Positions 51,727-60,693 of a stretch of 64,000 nucleotides of DNA are shown here, in pieces. The translations under genes were made by a program, and so were the position numbers. Each line of letters opens with the position of its first letter. Position 1 is the first letter of the stretch. The stretch is from Euglena gracilis (lineage: Eukaryota > Euglenida > Euglenophyceae > Euglenales), in assembly GCA_039621445.1 (NCBI GenBank), contig CP154955.1, forward strand, positions 27,838,032 to 27,902,031, written 5' to 3'. Under the pieces are notes generated by a model. That model did no database searches and had not been told where the DNA came from. It saw nothing but the letters and a program-made list of their open reading frames with translations.

Positions 51727-53990
51727 AAAAACCCCAGAAGCTAAAAGGCTGTCCCCCAGCAGGGGGTTTAAATGTACGGTGGCAGCCCCAGGATGATGCC
51801 CCCAAAGGGGCAGTGGAGGACAAGGGGGCAACCCCCCCTCAAAATTCTTTGTCAATGCCCATGGCAGGTGCAAAACAAAACAAGGGGGAGACCCAAAATG
51901 GTCCCCCTATGGTATGTCATTTGACAACACCAACAACAAAGTGGAGGATCAGAGAGTCTGTGAGCAGAGCATGCACACCCCCCCAGCCACCTTCAGAGAA
52001 TACTCAATCCCTAGTGGCACCAGGGGTGCAATGTCCAACACCCCCCACCCAGCACCCAGAAAATCATCTAGTTGGGAAAATACATTCCATGGAGGAAAAA
52101 TGGGGAGACACCCCCCTGCACCAAAGACTTCAAAAAAGTCTAAAATGGTGGACAAAAAATGCCCCCCCAGCAACATGTCAACTGATAAAAAATGGAATTC
52201 AACCCCCCTGGGTGAATCCCCCAAAATTGTCCACCCACCCAAAACCCAGGGTAACCTGGACCTGAACCAGGCAGAAAACATTCTGCTGGATTACGAAAAA
52301 ACTGGGGCAGTGAAACGAGTTTGGGATTCAAAAACCCAGCATTTGATCCCATGGTTTTTAATTTCAAAACCAGAAGGAGGAACAACCAAGTGGAGAATGA
52401 TCAGCGACTGCAGAGAAATAAATCAGCAGTTTCAAGTAAAACCTTTCAGGCTGGATCATATCCAGCACATTTTTCCAGTTTTGGAAAAATGCCACTGGGC
52501 AGCAAAATTAGACCTGAAGGATGCCTATTTGCATATTCCAGTAAGTCCAGGCCTAAGGCCATTTTTAAGGCATCAGGTGGGGGGGCAGACCTGGGAATTC
52601 CAAACAGGCTGCTTTGGGCTAAATGTAATGCCCCAAATTCTTATGTCAGTCATGAAAACGTTCGAAAAGCTGTGGAGAAAAAGGGGCATCCAGGTGTTTA
52701 TTTACCTGGACGACATTTTGCTGGTGGCCCCCACCCAAAACAGATTGCAAAATCACCTCAACAGAGTTGTCAAAAATTTGCTGGATTCTGGGTTCAAAAT
52801 CAATGTGAAAAAGTCCACCCTCCAGCCCACCCAAGTGGTAACCCATCTGGGTTTTCAACTGAACTTCCAAGAAGGAAAGCTACAGGTGCCCCCCCCAGAA
52901 AGTCAAAACCATAAAAAAGGAGCTGGGAAAAATAGTGAAAAAAGATTGCATGTCAAAAAGGCAGTTGGCTGCCATTTTGGGCCAAATAAGATGCAATCTA
53001 ATGGCCCTGCCCTTTTTAAGGGCTTTTACAGACACCCTGGCAAATTTTTTGGTGGCAAAGTGGACAGCCCCCTGGGACTCAAAACACCCCATTTCTCAGG
53101 AAATCAAGGCCCAATTAGGGGAAATAAAAATTCTGCTGGACACCTGGGGGGGGCAGACCCTTCCCCCAAAATGCAACCAGAATGTTGCACTCAGACAGCA
53201 GCACCCATGCCTGGGGGGGGCTAGACATCCACACAGGAGAAATTGTGCAGGAATTTTGGAGAAAAGACTCCATTTTGCACATCAATGTAAAGGAGCTCAG
53301 CGCAGCAATCAGCACTGTGAAAAGTTTGAGCAAACCTGGAGAAACCGTTTCCTTGTCAGTGGACAACCAGGTAATTTATTTTTACCTAACAAAAGGTGGG
53401 GGCAGAAAGGACCCCTTCAACACAATGCTAAGACCATTTTTCAAGTGGTGCATGGAGCACCAAGTAAACCTCCAAGTCAACCGGGTTCCTTCAAAGGAAT
53501 GCCTAGCAGACCCCATCAGCAGGTGGGAAATGGACAGAGGGGATTATTCTTTAGACCCCCAACTTTTTCAATGGTTAAGACAGCAGTTCAAAGATTTCAT
53601 AAATCTGGAAACAGATTTATTTGCCTCCCCAGGCAACAAAAAACTGCCCAAATTTGTGGCCAGGTGGCCCCATTGGGAAGCCACAGCAGTAAATGCATTA
53701 CAATGTCCACTGGACAGCATGGGGGATCTTTATGCAAACCCCCCCGGTCAATAATTCAAAATTTTTTACCCAGGTTGAAAATGTTTCCACAGACCAAAGC
53801 TTTGATGGTCACCCCCTACTGGGATTCAGCCACCTGGTGGTCCCAATTAATAAAAATGAAAGTGCCAGGGACCCCCTGCCTGAAAATCATCCCCTACAAG
53901 GGCATGTTCACCAACTGCAGGGGGGAGCAAATGCCACCCCCCAGGTGGCCCCTCCTTTGCATGATTTGCTCAGGCAATTTTGGAGGGGAA
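51727..53990 (+). pseudogene. RT, RNase H and Dam-like domain of E1
   Basis: Same protein as in E2 but broken by indels, mostly in C or G runs (near 52250, 52890, 53150, 53744). Visible: QLIKNGIQPPWVNPPKL, RMISDCREINQQF, LDLKDAYLHIPV, active site YLDD, RNase H LHSDSSTHAWGG with later Asp in SVDNQV and CLADPISRW, then DLFASPGNKKLP and a damaged YANPP motif (NPPG then stop at 53752-53754, where E2 has NPPW). It would copy E1 RNA and, if the Dam-like fold is active, modify DNA. Confidence 0.75.
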
Positions 53991-54880
53991 ACAAATTCAA
54001 GTTAAAACCATTGAAGATTTCCTGGGGAGAAACCCCAGTTTAAAGCGTTATCAGAGTGCCTTTGCACTTCTGTGGGTAATTTGGGAACAAATGGGGGTGC
54101 CCCCCCCTGAAGCCACCACTGACCAAGTGGCTGACGCTTTAATACAATTATTCCAATTTTCAAAGGCCCAAGCCCGTAATGCCTATAGTGCAATGCTTTT
54201 GATTCCTGGGTTTGGTGGGCTGAGATTCCACACTCTGTTGACCCCCTACAAGAGGCTTTGGATCCAAAACTTGGAGAAGTATGGGGCATTTTGGGATCCC
54301 CTCCCAATCCTCCTGGGGCTGGCAAAGGCGCCTATGCCCACTGATATTTGTACATTGCGTACACAACTGATTTTTTGTTCACGCATCCTCTGTTTAGACC
54401 GATCCTCAGATTTGGCACAAGTCAAACGAACCACCAGTGTGTTGGGTAGGGCACCCTACATCAAGATTAAGCGTAAAGGGGATAAATGGGAAAGGGTGGT
54501 GTCCATTCCCCAATGTCCCCAAATAAGCCCATTTCATTTAATGATGTGCTATGTGGCTGCCACACGTTTATTCTTCAGACCTGGGGGCCCCCTTCTGATT
54601 TCATTAAAACCTCCCTTCAGGGCCATAAGTGCAGACACTGTTGCTTCTATCACAAAAGATTTTTTGGCCAAGCATTGGGTGACCCCCCAGGTGTGGGGGG
54701 CCCACTCCACCAGAGGAGCAGGGGTTGGTTTACTCAAAAAACTGGGCCTTTCTGCCCAAGAAGTTTGCGAAATTGGCCGATGGAAGGAGGTGGAGGCTTT
54801 TACAGCCCATTTTCAAAGACTTGGCGCCCAAGGTGCCTTAGAAAATGCCCTGGCCCCTCTGATTTCAGTGCACAATCTGG
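53980..54880 (+). CDS. Tyrosine recombinase of E1, candidate catalytic Tyr replaced by Phe
   Basis: Open frame (continuing to 55398 through the ICR and right repeat). N-terminal SAM-like helices (LGRNPSLKRYQSAFALLW, QARNAYSAML), then LDRSSDLAQV with the first catalytic Arg, APYIKIKRKG, AHSTRGAG with the His-x-x-Arg pair, and VCEIGRWKEVEAFTAHFQRLG. In E2 the last block reads AHYQRLG; E1 has Phe (TTT 54811-54813, about codon 278) at the expected nucleophile. DIRS elements use this enzyme in place of an integrase. The frame is intact but the enzyme should not cleave DNA if this residue is the nucleophile. Confidence 0.75.
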
Positions 54881-54984
54881 CCTCACAAGGGCAAAGTGCG
54901 GAGCCCGAGGTGTCTCGTACTCGCTCGAGTGAAAACGATAAGGGAGGAAGGGACACCGAGGGCGAAGCACAAAGACCTTGTGAG
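54879..54984 (+). repeat. Internal complementary region of E1
   Basis: The first half (GGCCTCACAAGGGCAAAGTG and on to GAGGTGT) is the reverse complement of the left outer end at 32310. The second half (TCGTACTCGC... to CCTTGTGAG) is the reverse complement of the right outer end. This splint joins the two ends during DIRS circle formation. Confidence 0.8.
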
Positions 54985-55114
54985 CCCGACCCCCCCCCCG
55001 TAAAAGAAAATTTGTCTTCAAAAGCCCTCGGTCAGAGAGTGGGGGCCAGGGGGGGAGAGGGGGGGGACACCCCCCAGGGGCAAGAAGCCACGTCGCCCAG
55101 TCGGAGCAGCATCG

Positions 55115-55274
55115 TCAGCCAACTCCGGCGAGGCGGCACTAAGCAGGGACTCCTAACCCAACGCGTCACAATCCAAACAACACCGCCGGCGAGCAAGGCA
55201 TGGCCTCACAAGGTCTTTGTGCTTCGCCCTCGGTGTCCCTTCCCCCCTTGTCGTTTTCACTCGAGGGAGTTCGA
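55115..55274 (+). repeat. Right inverted terminal repeat of E1
   Basis: Inner ~100 bases are inverted relative to 32336-32440. The outer extension (GTCTTTGTGCTTCGCCCTCG to GGAGTTCGA) matches the second half of the ICR. E3 sequence resumes at 55275. Confidence 0.8.
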
Positions 55275-55700
55275 GCATCTGGCCTCAACTCCATTTGAGT
55301 CACTGAAAAACAACCTGTCACTCTTACGTTTACAACTCACTCACTCTTCTGCGTCGCCACTAAATGTTTCAGATTTATCAGAAAATGAAAAGATGTAGAA
55401 GTTTAGTTCGCTCAAATCCTTATGTGAAAATTAGGAGAAAGGGGCAAAAAATGCAAAATGGGAGAAGAATGGTCCTTTTACCAGAAATCCACCAAATCTC
55501 CCCCCTTCACCTTTTAAAGGAGTATGTGGCCCTCAAAAGGGCCCATTGCCCCACAGGGCTGTGTTTTTGACTCTCCAAGCCCGTTCGGAGGTATTAAGGC
55601 AGACGCCACTTCATTTTTGACAAAAAATGCCTTAGAAGACTTTAGGATTTTCTTTCCCGCATTTTAGGTTCCCACTCCACTAGGGGGGCGGGATTCAACA
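55275..55700 (+). pseudogene. E3: middle fragment of the tyrosine recombinase
   Basis: Between E1 and E2. Visible: STPFESLKNNLSLLRLQL (E2: TPMPTDICTLRTQL), NPYVKIRRKGQK (APYIKIKRKGQK), EIHQISPLHLLKEYVALKR (QCPQISPFHLMMCYVAATR), and just before the break GSHSTRGAGF with the His-x-x-Arg pair. Frame changes are present. It breaks at 55700, where E2 begins, and resumes at 60264. Confidence 0.75.
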
Positions 55701-55835
55701 GACACCTCGGGCTCCGCACTTTGCCCTTGTGAGGCCATGCCTTGCTCGCCGGCGGTGTTGTTTGGATTGTTTGCTGCGTTGGGTTAGGAGTCCCTGCTTA
55801 GTGCCTTTTTTCGCCGGAGTTGGCTGATTCCTAAT
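55701..55835 (+). repeat. Left inverted terminal repeat of E2
   Basis: Outer 27 bases match the first half of the ICR (59864-59898, reversed). The inner ~105 bases are inverted at 60100-60205. Confidence 0.85.
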
Positions 55836-55982
55836 TTGCCCTTCGACACCCAGAAGAAAGGAACGTCAAATACCTCAGCAATTGAGAAAAGAAGAAGACA
55901 ATCAATCAATTCAAATTATCCAGAAAGTCACGCTCGTGCAGAAACTCAAATCAAAAGTTGTTGAATTTTTCGAAAGAGTTCA

Positions 55983-58900
55983 ATGAGAAATGCAACTTCA
56001 AAGAAGCACAGCGCTGGAGAACTTCAAGCGGCAGCAGCAGCAGCTGGACAACCTGACGACGCGGGTCGACTGTGGCGAACCGTGGCTGCCCCTTCCCCAA
56101 AAGAAATTTTCCCCACAGAAATTTCCAACACCCAAACCCCCCAAAGTGATGGCCACGGACCCTGGCAGACAGTGGTCAGAAGACCCCGCAAGGGGCAGAG
56201 ACAACAACCAGCTGGCCTCTACGGCCATTGGAACCAGGGCCATGGAGGCCATCGGTTCAAAACACACAATACATTCATGCGGGGCTATGGCAGCCAAAAC
56301 CGCACAGGCCATGACGGCACAACCAGCCATGACGGCATCTACAGCATCAAAAGTCGCTGGAACAAAGGCCAAGGTGGCCACCAGCACCAGGGCCCCACAG
56401 GACATGGCAGGGGCAGAAAAGGTCAAACACACCCCCCCCACCCTTTCTCATTCACATCACCCCTCAGGGGTCAAGGGTGGGGCCCCAAGAACCCCTCCAG
56501 ATTTCAAATGGGCATGGCGACCCAGAACCGAATCAGGCCATTGGGGCCTTTATCATCAAGGCCACTGGGGCCAGAAAATTCAACAAGAAGATCAGAAAGT
56601 ACAACAAAGCCACAAGGGGGGTCCTTCACAGGCCCCCCAGAAGCTAATGGTCAGCCCTGCAAGGGCTTTGTACTTAAATGCGCAGCCCCCTGCCCAGCCC
56701 CAGGAGGAAGATTGCCCCCCAGGGGCCAGCTGGCAACAGGAAGGGGGAGACTCCCCACCAGCATTTATTCAATCAAAAAGGGGGGGACCCTCAGAGGCCC
56801 CCCTATGGTATGGCTACCAACCCCATCAACATCAAGCAGACCAGATAGGCCAAACAGGGGCAGTAAGCCCTATGGTATGTATTCCAACAACAAGATGCTC
56901 CAGAGAGAGAGTGAGAAGAGAGGAGAGTGCATGCACACCCCCCCAGGAACATTTGCTTTTTCCAAGGGCTCAAGCCCTAGGGGCTATAGGGGCTGTGAAA
57001 TGTCCAACACCCCCCACCCAGCCCCTAAACAATCATCTGATTCAGGAAATAAATTACATGGAGGAAAAATGGAGAGATACCCACCTGTACCAGAGACTTC
57101 AGAAAAGTCTAAAATGGTGGTCAAAAAATGCCCCCCCAGCAACATGTCAATTAATCAAAAATGGAATTCAACCCCCCTGGGTAAATCCCCCAAAATTGTC
57201 CACACACCCAAAACCCAGGGCCAATCTGGACCTGAACCAGGCAGAAAAAATTCTGCTGGATTACGAAAAAACTGGGTCAATAAAACGAGTTTGGGATTCA
57301 GAATCCCAGCATTTAATCCCATGGTTTCTAATTTCGAAACCAGAGGGGGGAACAACAAAATGGAGAATGATCAGCGACTGCAGAGAAATAAATCAGCAGT
57401 TTCAAGTAAAACCTTTCAAGCTGGATCATATCCAGCACATTTTCCCAGTTTTGGAAAAAGGCCACTGGGCAGCAAAAATAGACCTGAAGGATGCCTATTT
57501 CCACATTCCAGTAAGTCCTGGCCTAAGGCCATTTTTAAGGCATCAGGTAGGGGGGCAGACCTGGGAATTTCAAACAGGCTGCTTTGGGCTAAATGTAATG
57601 CCCGAAATTTTCATGTCAGTAATGAAGACATTCGAAAAACTGTGGAGAAAAAGGGGCATCCAGGTCTTTATTTACCTGGACGACATTTTACTGGTGGCCC
57701 CCACCCAAAACATTTTGCAAAGTCACCTGAACAGAGTTGTCAAAGATTTGCTGGATTCTGGGTTCAAAATCAATGTGAAAAAGTCTACCCTGCAGCCCAC
57801 CCAAGTGGTAACCCACCTGGGTTTTCAACTGAACTTCCAGGAAGGAAAGTTACAAGTGCCCCCCCAGAAAGTCAAAACTATAAAAAAGGAGCTGGGAAAA
57901 ATAGTGAAAAAAGATTACATGTCAAAAAGGCAGTTGGCTGCCATTTTGGGTCAAATAAGATGCAATCTAATGGCCCTGCCCTTTTTAAGGGCTTTTACAA
58001 ACACCCTGGCAAATTTTTTGGTGGCAAAGTCCACAGCCCCCTGGGACTCAAAACACCCCATTTCCCAGGAAATCAAGGCCCAATTAAGGGAAATAAAAAC
58101 TCTATTGGACACCTGGGGGGGCAGACCCTTCCCCCAAAATGCAACCAGAGAGTTGCACTCAGACAGCAGCACCCATGCCTGGGGGGGGCTGGACATCCAC
58201 ACAGGAGAAATTGTGCAGGAATTTTGGAGAAAAGACTCCACTTTACACATCAATGTAAAGGAGCTCAGTGCAGCAATAAACACTGTGAAAAGTTTGAGCA
58301 AACCGGGAGAAACAGTTTCTTTGTCTGTGGACAACCAGGTAATCTACTATTACCTAACAAAAGGTGGGGGCAGAAAAGACCCCTTCAACAAAATGCTAAG
58401 ACCATTTTTCAAATGGTGCATGGAGCACCAAGTAAACCTCCAAGTCAACTGGGTGCCTTCAAAGGAATGCCTAGCAGACCCCATAAGCAGATGGGAAATG
58501 GACAGGGGGGATTATTCTTTAGACCCCCAACTTTTTCAATGGTTAAGACAGCAATTCCAAAATTTCATAAATCTGGAAACAGATTTATTTGCCTCCCCAG
58601 GCAACAAAAAACTGCCCAATTTTGTGGCCAGGTGGCCCCATTGGGAAGCCACAGCAGTAAATGCACTACAATGTCCACTGGACAACATGGGGGATCTTTA
58701 TGCAAACCCCCCCTGGTCAATAATCCAAAAATTTCTGCCCAGGTTGAAAATGTTTCCCCAGACCAAAGTTTTGATGGTCACCCCCTACTGGGATTCAGCC
58801 ACATGGTGGCCCCAATTAATAAAAATGAAAGTGCCAGGGACCCCCTGCCTGAAAATCACCCCCTACAGGGGTATGTTCACCAATTGCAGGGGGGAACAAA

Positions 58901-59369
58901 TGCCACCCCCCAGGTGGCCCCTACTTTGCATGATTTGCTCAGGCAAATTTTGGAGGGGAAACAAATTCAGGTTAAAACCATTGAAGATTTCCTGGGGAGA
59001 AACCCCAGTTTAAAACGTTATCAGAGTGCTTTTGCACTTCTGTGGGTAATTTTGGAACACATGGGGGTGCCCCCGCCTGAAGCCACCACTGACCAAGTGG
59101 CTGACGCTTTAATACAATTATTCCAATTTTCAAAGGCCCAAGCCCGTAATGCATACAGTGCAATGCTTTTGATTCCTGGGTTTGGTGGACTGAGATTCCA
59201 CACCCTGTTAACCCCCTACAAGAGGCTTTGGAACCAAAATCTGGAGAAGTATGGGGCATTTTGGGATCCCCTCCCAATCCTCCTGGGGCTAGCCAAGACC
59301 CCTATGCCCACTGATATTTGTACATTGCGTACCCAGCTGATTTTTTGCTCACGAATTCTCTGTTTATAA
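55983..59369 (+). CDS. ORF1 plus overlapping open frame running into the recombinase, E2
   Basis: 1128-codon frame from ATG 55983. The first ~170 residues match ORF1 of E1 (MRNA start, WQTVVR, GQGGHQHQ, GHGGHR), a Gly/His/Gln-rich RNA-binding-type protein. The frame then stays open for over 2 kb alongside the RT frame, though its residues there look like an overprint of RT (Lys/Pro/Gly-rich). From about 58960 it encodes genuine recombinase: LGRNPSLKRYQSAFALLW, QARNAYSAMLLIPGFGGLRFH. It ends at TAA 59367 because of an 8-base insertion absent from E1. In E1 the ORF1 part stops at 33093. Confidence 0.5.
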   Translation: MRNATSKKHSAGELQAAAAAAGQPDDAGRLWRTVAAPSPKEIFPTEISNTQTPQSDGHGPWQTVVRRPRKGQRQQPAGLYGHWNQGHGGHRFKTHNTFMRGYGSQNRTGHDGTTSHDGIYSIKSRWNKGQGGHQHQGPTGHGRGRKGQTHPPHPFSFTSPLRGQGWGPKNPSRFQMGMATQNRIRPLGPLSSRPLGPENSTRRSESTTKPQGGSFTGPPEANGQPCKGFVLKCAAPCPAPGGRLPPRGQLATGRGRLPTSIYSIKKGGTLRGPPMVWLPTPSTSSRPDRPNRGSKPYGMYSNNKMLQRESEKRGECMHTPPGTFAFSKGSSPRGYRGCEMSNTPHPAPKQSSDSGNKLHGGKMERYPPVPETSEKSKMVVKKCPPSNMSINQKWNSTPLGKSPKIVHTPKTQGQSGPEPGRKNSAGLRKNWVNKTSLGFRIPAFNPMVSNFETRGGNNKMENDQRLQRNKSAVSSKTFQAGSYPAHFPSFGKRPLGSKNRPEGCLFPHSSKSWPKAIFKASGRGADLGISNRLLWAKCNARNFHVSNEDIRKTVEKKGHPGLYLPGRHFTGGPHPKHFAKSPEQSCQRFAGFWVQNQCEKVYPAAHPSGNPPGFSTELPGRKVTSAPPESQNYKKGAGKNSEKRLHVKKAVGCHFGSNKMQSNGPALFKGFYKHPGKFFGGKVHSPLGLKTPHFPGNQGPIKGNKNSIGHLGGQTLPPKCNQRVALRQQHPCLGGAGHPHRRNCAGILEKRLHFTHQCKGAQCSNKHCEKFEQTGRNSFFVCGQPGNLLLPNKRWGQKRPLQQNAKTIFQMVHGAPSKPPSQLGAFKGMPSRPHKQMGNGQGGLFFRPPTFSMVKTAIPKFHKSGNRFICLPRQQKTAQFCGQVAPLGSHSSKCTTMSTGQHGGSLCKPPLVNNPKISAQVENVSPDQSFDGHPLLGFSHMVAPINKNESARDPLPENHPLQGYVHQLQGGTNATPQVAPTLHDLLRQILEGKQIQVKTIEDFLGRNPSLKRYQSAFALLWVILEHMGVPPPEATTDQVADALIQLFQFSKAQARNAYSAMLLIPGFGGLRFHTLLTPYKRLWNQNLEKYGAFWDPLPILLGLAKTPMPTDICTLRTQLIFCSRILCL
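55990..59013 (+). CDS. RT, RNase H and Dam-like domain of E2
   Basis: Intact 1007-codon frame from ATG 55990, seven bases after the ORF1 start and in the +1 frame relative to it. The N-terminal ~330 residues are Ala/Lys/Pro-rich. RT: QLIKNGIQPPWVNPPKL, RMISDCREINQQF, IDLKDAYFHIPV, active site YLDD (57673-57684). RNase H: LHSDSSTHAWGG (Asp codon 58162), ELSAA, SVDNQV, CLADPISRW. Dam-like domain: DLFASPGNKKLP, YANPPWSII (NPPW at 58705-58716), VTPYWDSATWW. This order with the Dam-like domain before a tyrosine recombinase is that of DIRS elements. It appears the best-preserved enzyme gene in the window. Confidence 0.85.
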   Translation: MQLQRSTALENFKRQQQQLDNLTTRVDCGEPWLPLPQKKFSPQKFPTPKPPKVMATDPGRQWSEDPARGRDNNQLASTAIGTRAMEAIGSKHTIHSCGAMAAKTAQAMTAQPAMTASTASKVAGTKAKVATSTRAPQDMAGAEKVKHTPPTLSHSHHPSGVKGGAPRTPPDFKWAWRPRTESGHWGLYHQGHWGQKIQQEDQKVQQSHKGGPSQAPQKLMVSPARALYLNAQPPAQPQEEDCPPGASWQQEGGDSPPAFIQSKRGGPSEAPLWYGYQPHQHQADQIGQTGAVSPMVCIPTTRCSRERVRREESACTPPQEHLLFPRAQALGAIGAVKCPTPPTQPLNNHLIQEINYMEEKWRDTHLYQRLQKSLKWWSKNAPPATCQLIKNGIQPPWVNPPKLSTHPKPRANLDLNQAEKILLDYEKTGSIKRVWDSESQHLIPWFLISKPEGGTTKWRMISDCREINQQFQVKPFKLDHIQHIFPVLEKGHWAAKIDLKDAYFHIPVSPGLRPFLRHQVGGQTWEFQTGCFGLNVMPEIFMSVMKTFEKLWRKRGIQVFIYLDDILLVAPTQNILQSHLNRVVKDLLDSGFKINVKKSTLQPTQVVTHLGFQLNFQEGKLQVPPQKVKTIKKELGKIVKKDYMSKRQLAAILGQIRCNLMALPFLRAFTNTLANFLVAKSTAPWDSKHPISQEIKAQLREIKTLLDTWGGRPFPQNATRELHSDSSTHAWGGLDIHTGEIVQEFWRKDSTLHINVKELSAAINTVKSLSKPGETVSLSVDNQVIYYYLTKGGGRKDPFNKMLRPFFKWCMEHQVNLQVNWVPSKECLADPISRWEMDRGDYSLDPQLFQWLRQQFQNFINLETDLFASPGNKKLPNFVARWPHWEATAVNALQCPLDNMGDLYANPPWSIIQKFLPRLKMFPQTKVLMVTPYWDSATWWPQLIKMKVPGTPCLKITPYRGMFTNCRGEQMPPPRWPLLCMICSGKFWRGNKFRLKPLKISWGETPV

Positions 59370-59862
59370 TTGTTATCGATCCTCTGACTTGGCACAAGTC
59401 AAACGAACCACCAGTGTGTTGGGTAGGGCACCCTACATCAAAATTAAGCGTAAAGGGCAAAAATTTCATAAGTGGGAGAGGGTTGTGTCCATACCCCAGT
59501 GTCCCCAAATAAGCCCATTTCATTTAATGATGTGCTATGTGGCTGCCACACGTTCATTCGTCAGACCTGGGGGCCCCCTCCTAATTTCATTAAAACCCCC
59601 CTTCAGAGCCATAAGTGCAGACACTGTTGCTTCTATCACAAAAGATTTTTTGGCCAAACATGGGGTGACTCCCCAGGTGTGGGGGGCCCACTCCACCAGA
59701 GGGGCAGGAGTTGCTTTAATGAAAAAATTGGGCCTTTCTGCCCAAGAAGTTTGTGAAATTGGCCAGTGGGGGGGGTGGAGGCTTTTACAGCCCACTATCA
59801 ACGACTGGGTGCTCAAGGTGCCCTGGAAAATGCCCTGGCCCCCCTAATTTCAGTGCACAATC
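58950..59862 (+). pseudogene. Tyrosine recombinase of E2, two frame breaks
   Basis: Overlaps the end of the RT frame in the -1 frame. The N-terminal part runs to TAA 59367; an 8-base insertion relative to E1 shifts the frame just after LCL, where E1 has LDRSSDLAQV. The second part, 59389-59770, has TTSVLGRAPYIKIKRKG and AHSTRGAGVALMKKLGLS. A one-base loss in a G8 run (59768-59775) precedes VEAFTAHYQRLGA, which retains the Tyr codon TAT 59796-59798. The candidate catalytic residues are therefore present but not in one frame. Confidence 0.75.
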
Positions 59863-59863
59863 T

Positions 59864-59969
59864 GGCCTCACAAGGGCAAAGTGCGGAGCCCGAGGTGTCT
59901 CGTACTCCCTCGAGGAAAACCGACCAGGGAGGAAGGGACACCGAGGGCGAAGCACAAAGACCTTGTGAG
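59864..59969 (+). repeat. Internal complementary region of E2
   Basis: Reads GGCCTCAC...GAGGTGT then TCGTACTCCC...CCTTGTGAG. The two halves are reverse complements of the left and right outer ends of E2, as required for DIRS end-joining. Confidence 0.85.
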
Positions 59970-60099
59970 CCCGACCCCCCCACCCGTAAAAGAAAATTTG
60001 TCTTCAAAAACCCTCGGTCAGAGAGTGGGGGCCAGGGGGGGGAGAGGGGGGGGACCCCCCCCAGGGGCAAGAAGTCACGTCGCCAAGTCGGAGCAGCAT

Positions 60100-60263
60100 C
60101 GTCAGCCAACTCCGGCGAGGCGGCACTAAGCAGGGACTCCTAACCCAACGCAGCAAACAATCCAAACAACACCGCCGGCGAGCAAGGCATGGCCTCACAA
60201 GGTCTTTGTGCTTCGCCCTCGGTGTCCCTTCCTCCCTGGTCGGTTTTCCTCGAGGGAGTACGA
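60100..60263 (+). repeat. Right inverted terminal repeat of E2
   Basis: Inner part is inverted relative to 55727-55830. The outer extension matches the second half of the E2 ICR. It ends GTACGA at 60263, then E3 resumes. Confidence 0.85.
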
Positions 60264-60693
60264 TGATGAAAAATTGGGTTTAAGTTCAGAGTTGGTGTGC
60301 GAAATGGGTCAGTGGAAAATCGTGGACGCCTCCCCCAACTAACAGAGGTTAGGTGCCAAAGAAAACTTGGAGCACGCTTTATAATTGAAAGTTTTGTGCG
60401 GAGCCCCCACCCCCGTGGGGGGCGCAGTCGACCCAACTGGGGGGATGTCCCTCACTCCCCTGGGGAAGACCGAGAGTGGAGGACGGGAAATTACGGGCGA
60501 AGCACAAACGCCGAGTGAGCCCACCCTGCCTTCCCAGAAAAGAAAACGATCCTCGGGGGGGCTCCAGGAAGGGGCCCCCCCAGATATCGTCCGTGCCGGA
60601 GCGAAGAGCCAGCGCCCTTAATGTCCCTTCCTCCCCTCTCGGTTAGACACGGGGGAGTGCGATCCCTGGTTGGTTTACCTCGGGGGAGTACGA
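60264..60693 (+). pseudogene. E3: recombinase C-terminus, ICR-like region and right end
   Basis: The frame with KLGLSSELVCEMGQW aligns with KLGLSAQEVCEIGQW of E2, exactly continuing E3 after GSHSTRGAGF at 55700. A diverged ICR-like stretch follows (GGGCGAAGCACAAA...GAGTGAGCCC near 60500). Then two copies of an end-like block: one ends GGGGGAGTGCGA near 60662, the other GGGGGAGTACGA at 60693, matching the right terminus GGGAGTACGA of E2. E3's recombinase lacks a clear Tyr block. Confidence 0.65.

Larger units (their letters stand above)
32310..55274 (+). mobile_element. DIRS-like element E1, split by element D
   Basis: Two parts, 32310-33310 and 51727-55274 (about 4.55 kb without D). It has split inverted terminal repeats, an ORF1, RT/RNase H with a Dam-like domain, a tyrosine recombinase and an internal complementary region (ICR) whose halves match the two outer ends, the structure typical of DIRS retrotransposons. 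E1-specific variants in its left repeat (GTGACGCGTTGGG) are mirrored in its right repeat (CCCAACGCGTCAC), proving the two halves belong together. E1 sits in the recombinase gene of E3 with no target duplication. Confidence 0.85.
55701..60263 (+). mobile_element. DIRS-like element E2, complete
   Basis: 4,563 bp. The left end GACACCTCGGGC and right end GGGAGTACGA have split inverted repeats; E2-specific TTTGCTGCGTTGGG in the left is mirrored by CCCAACGCAGCAAA in the right. It has ORF1, a long RT/RNase H/Dam-like frame, a recombinase with two frame breaks, and an ICR. Inserted in the E3 recombinase gene without target duplication. It differs from E1 by scattered substitutions. Confidence 0.9.
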
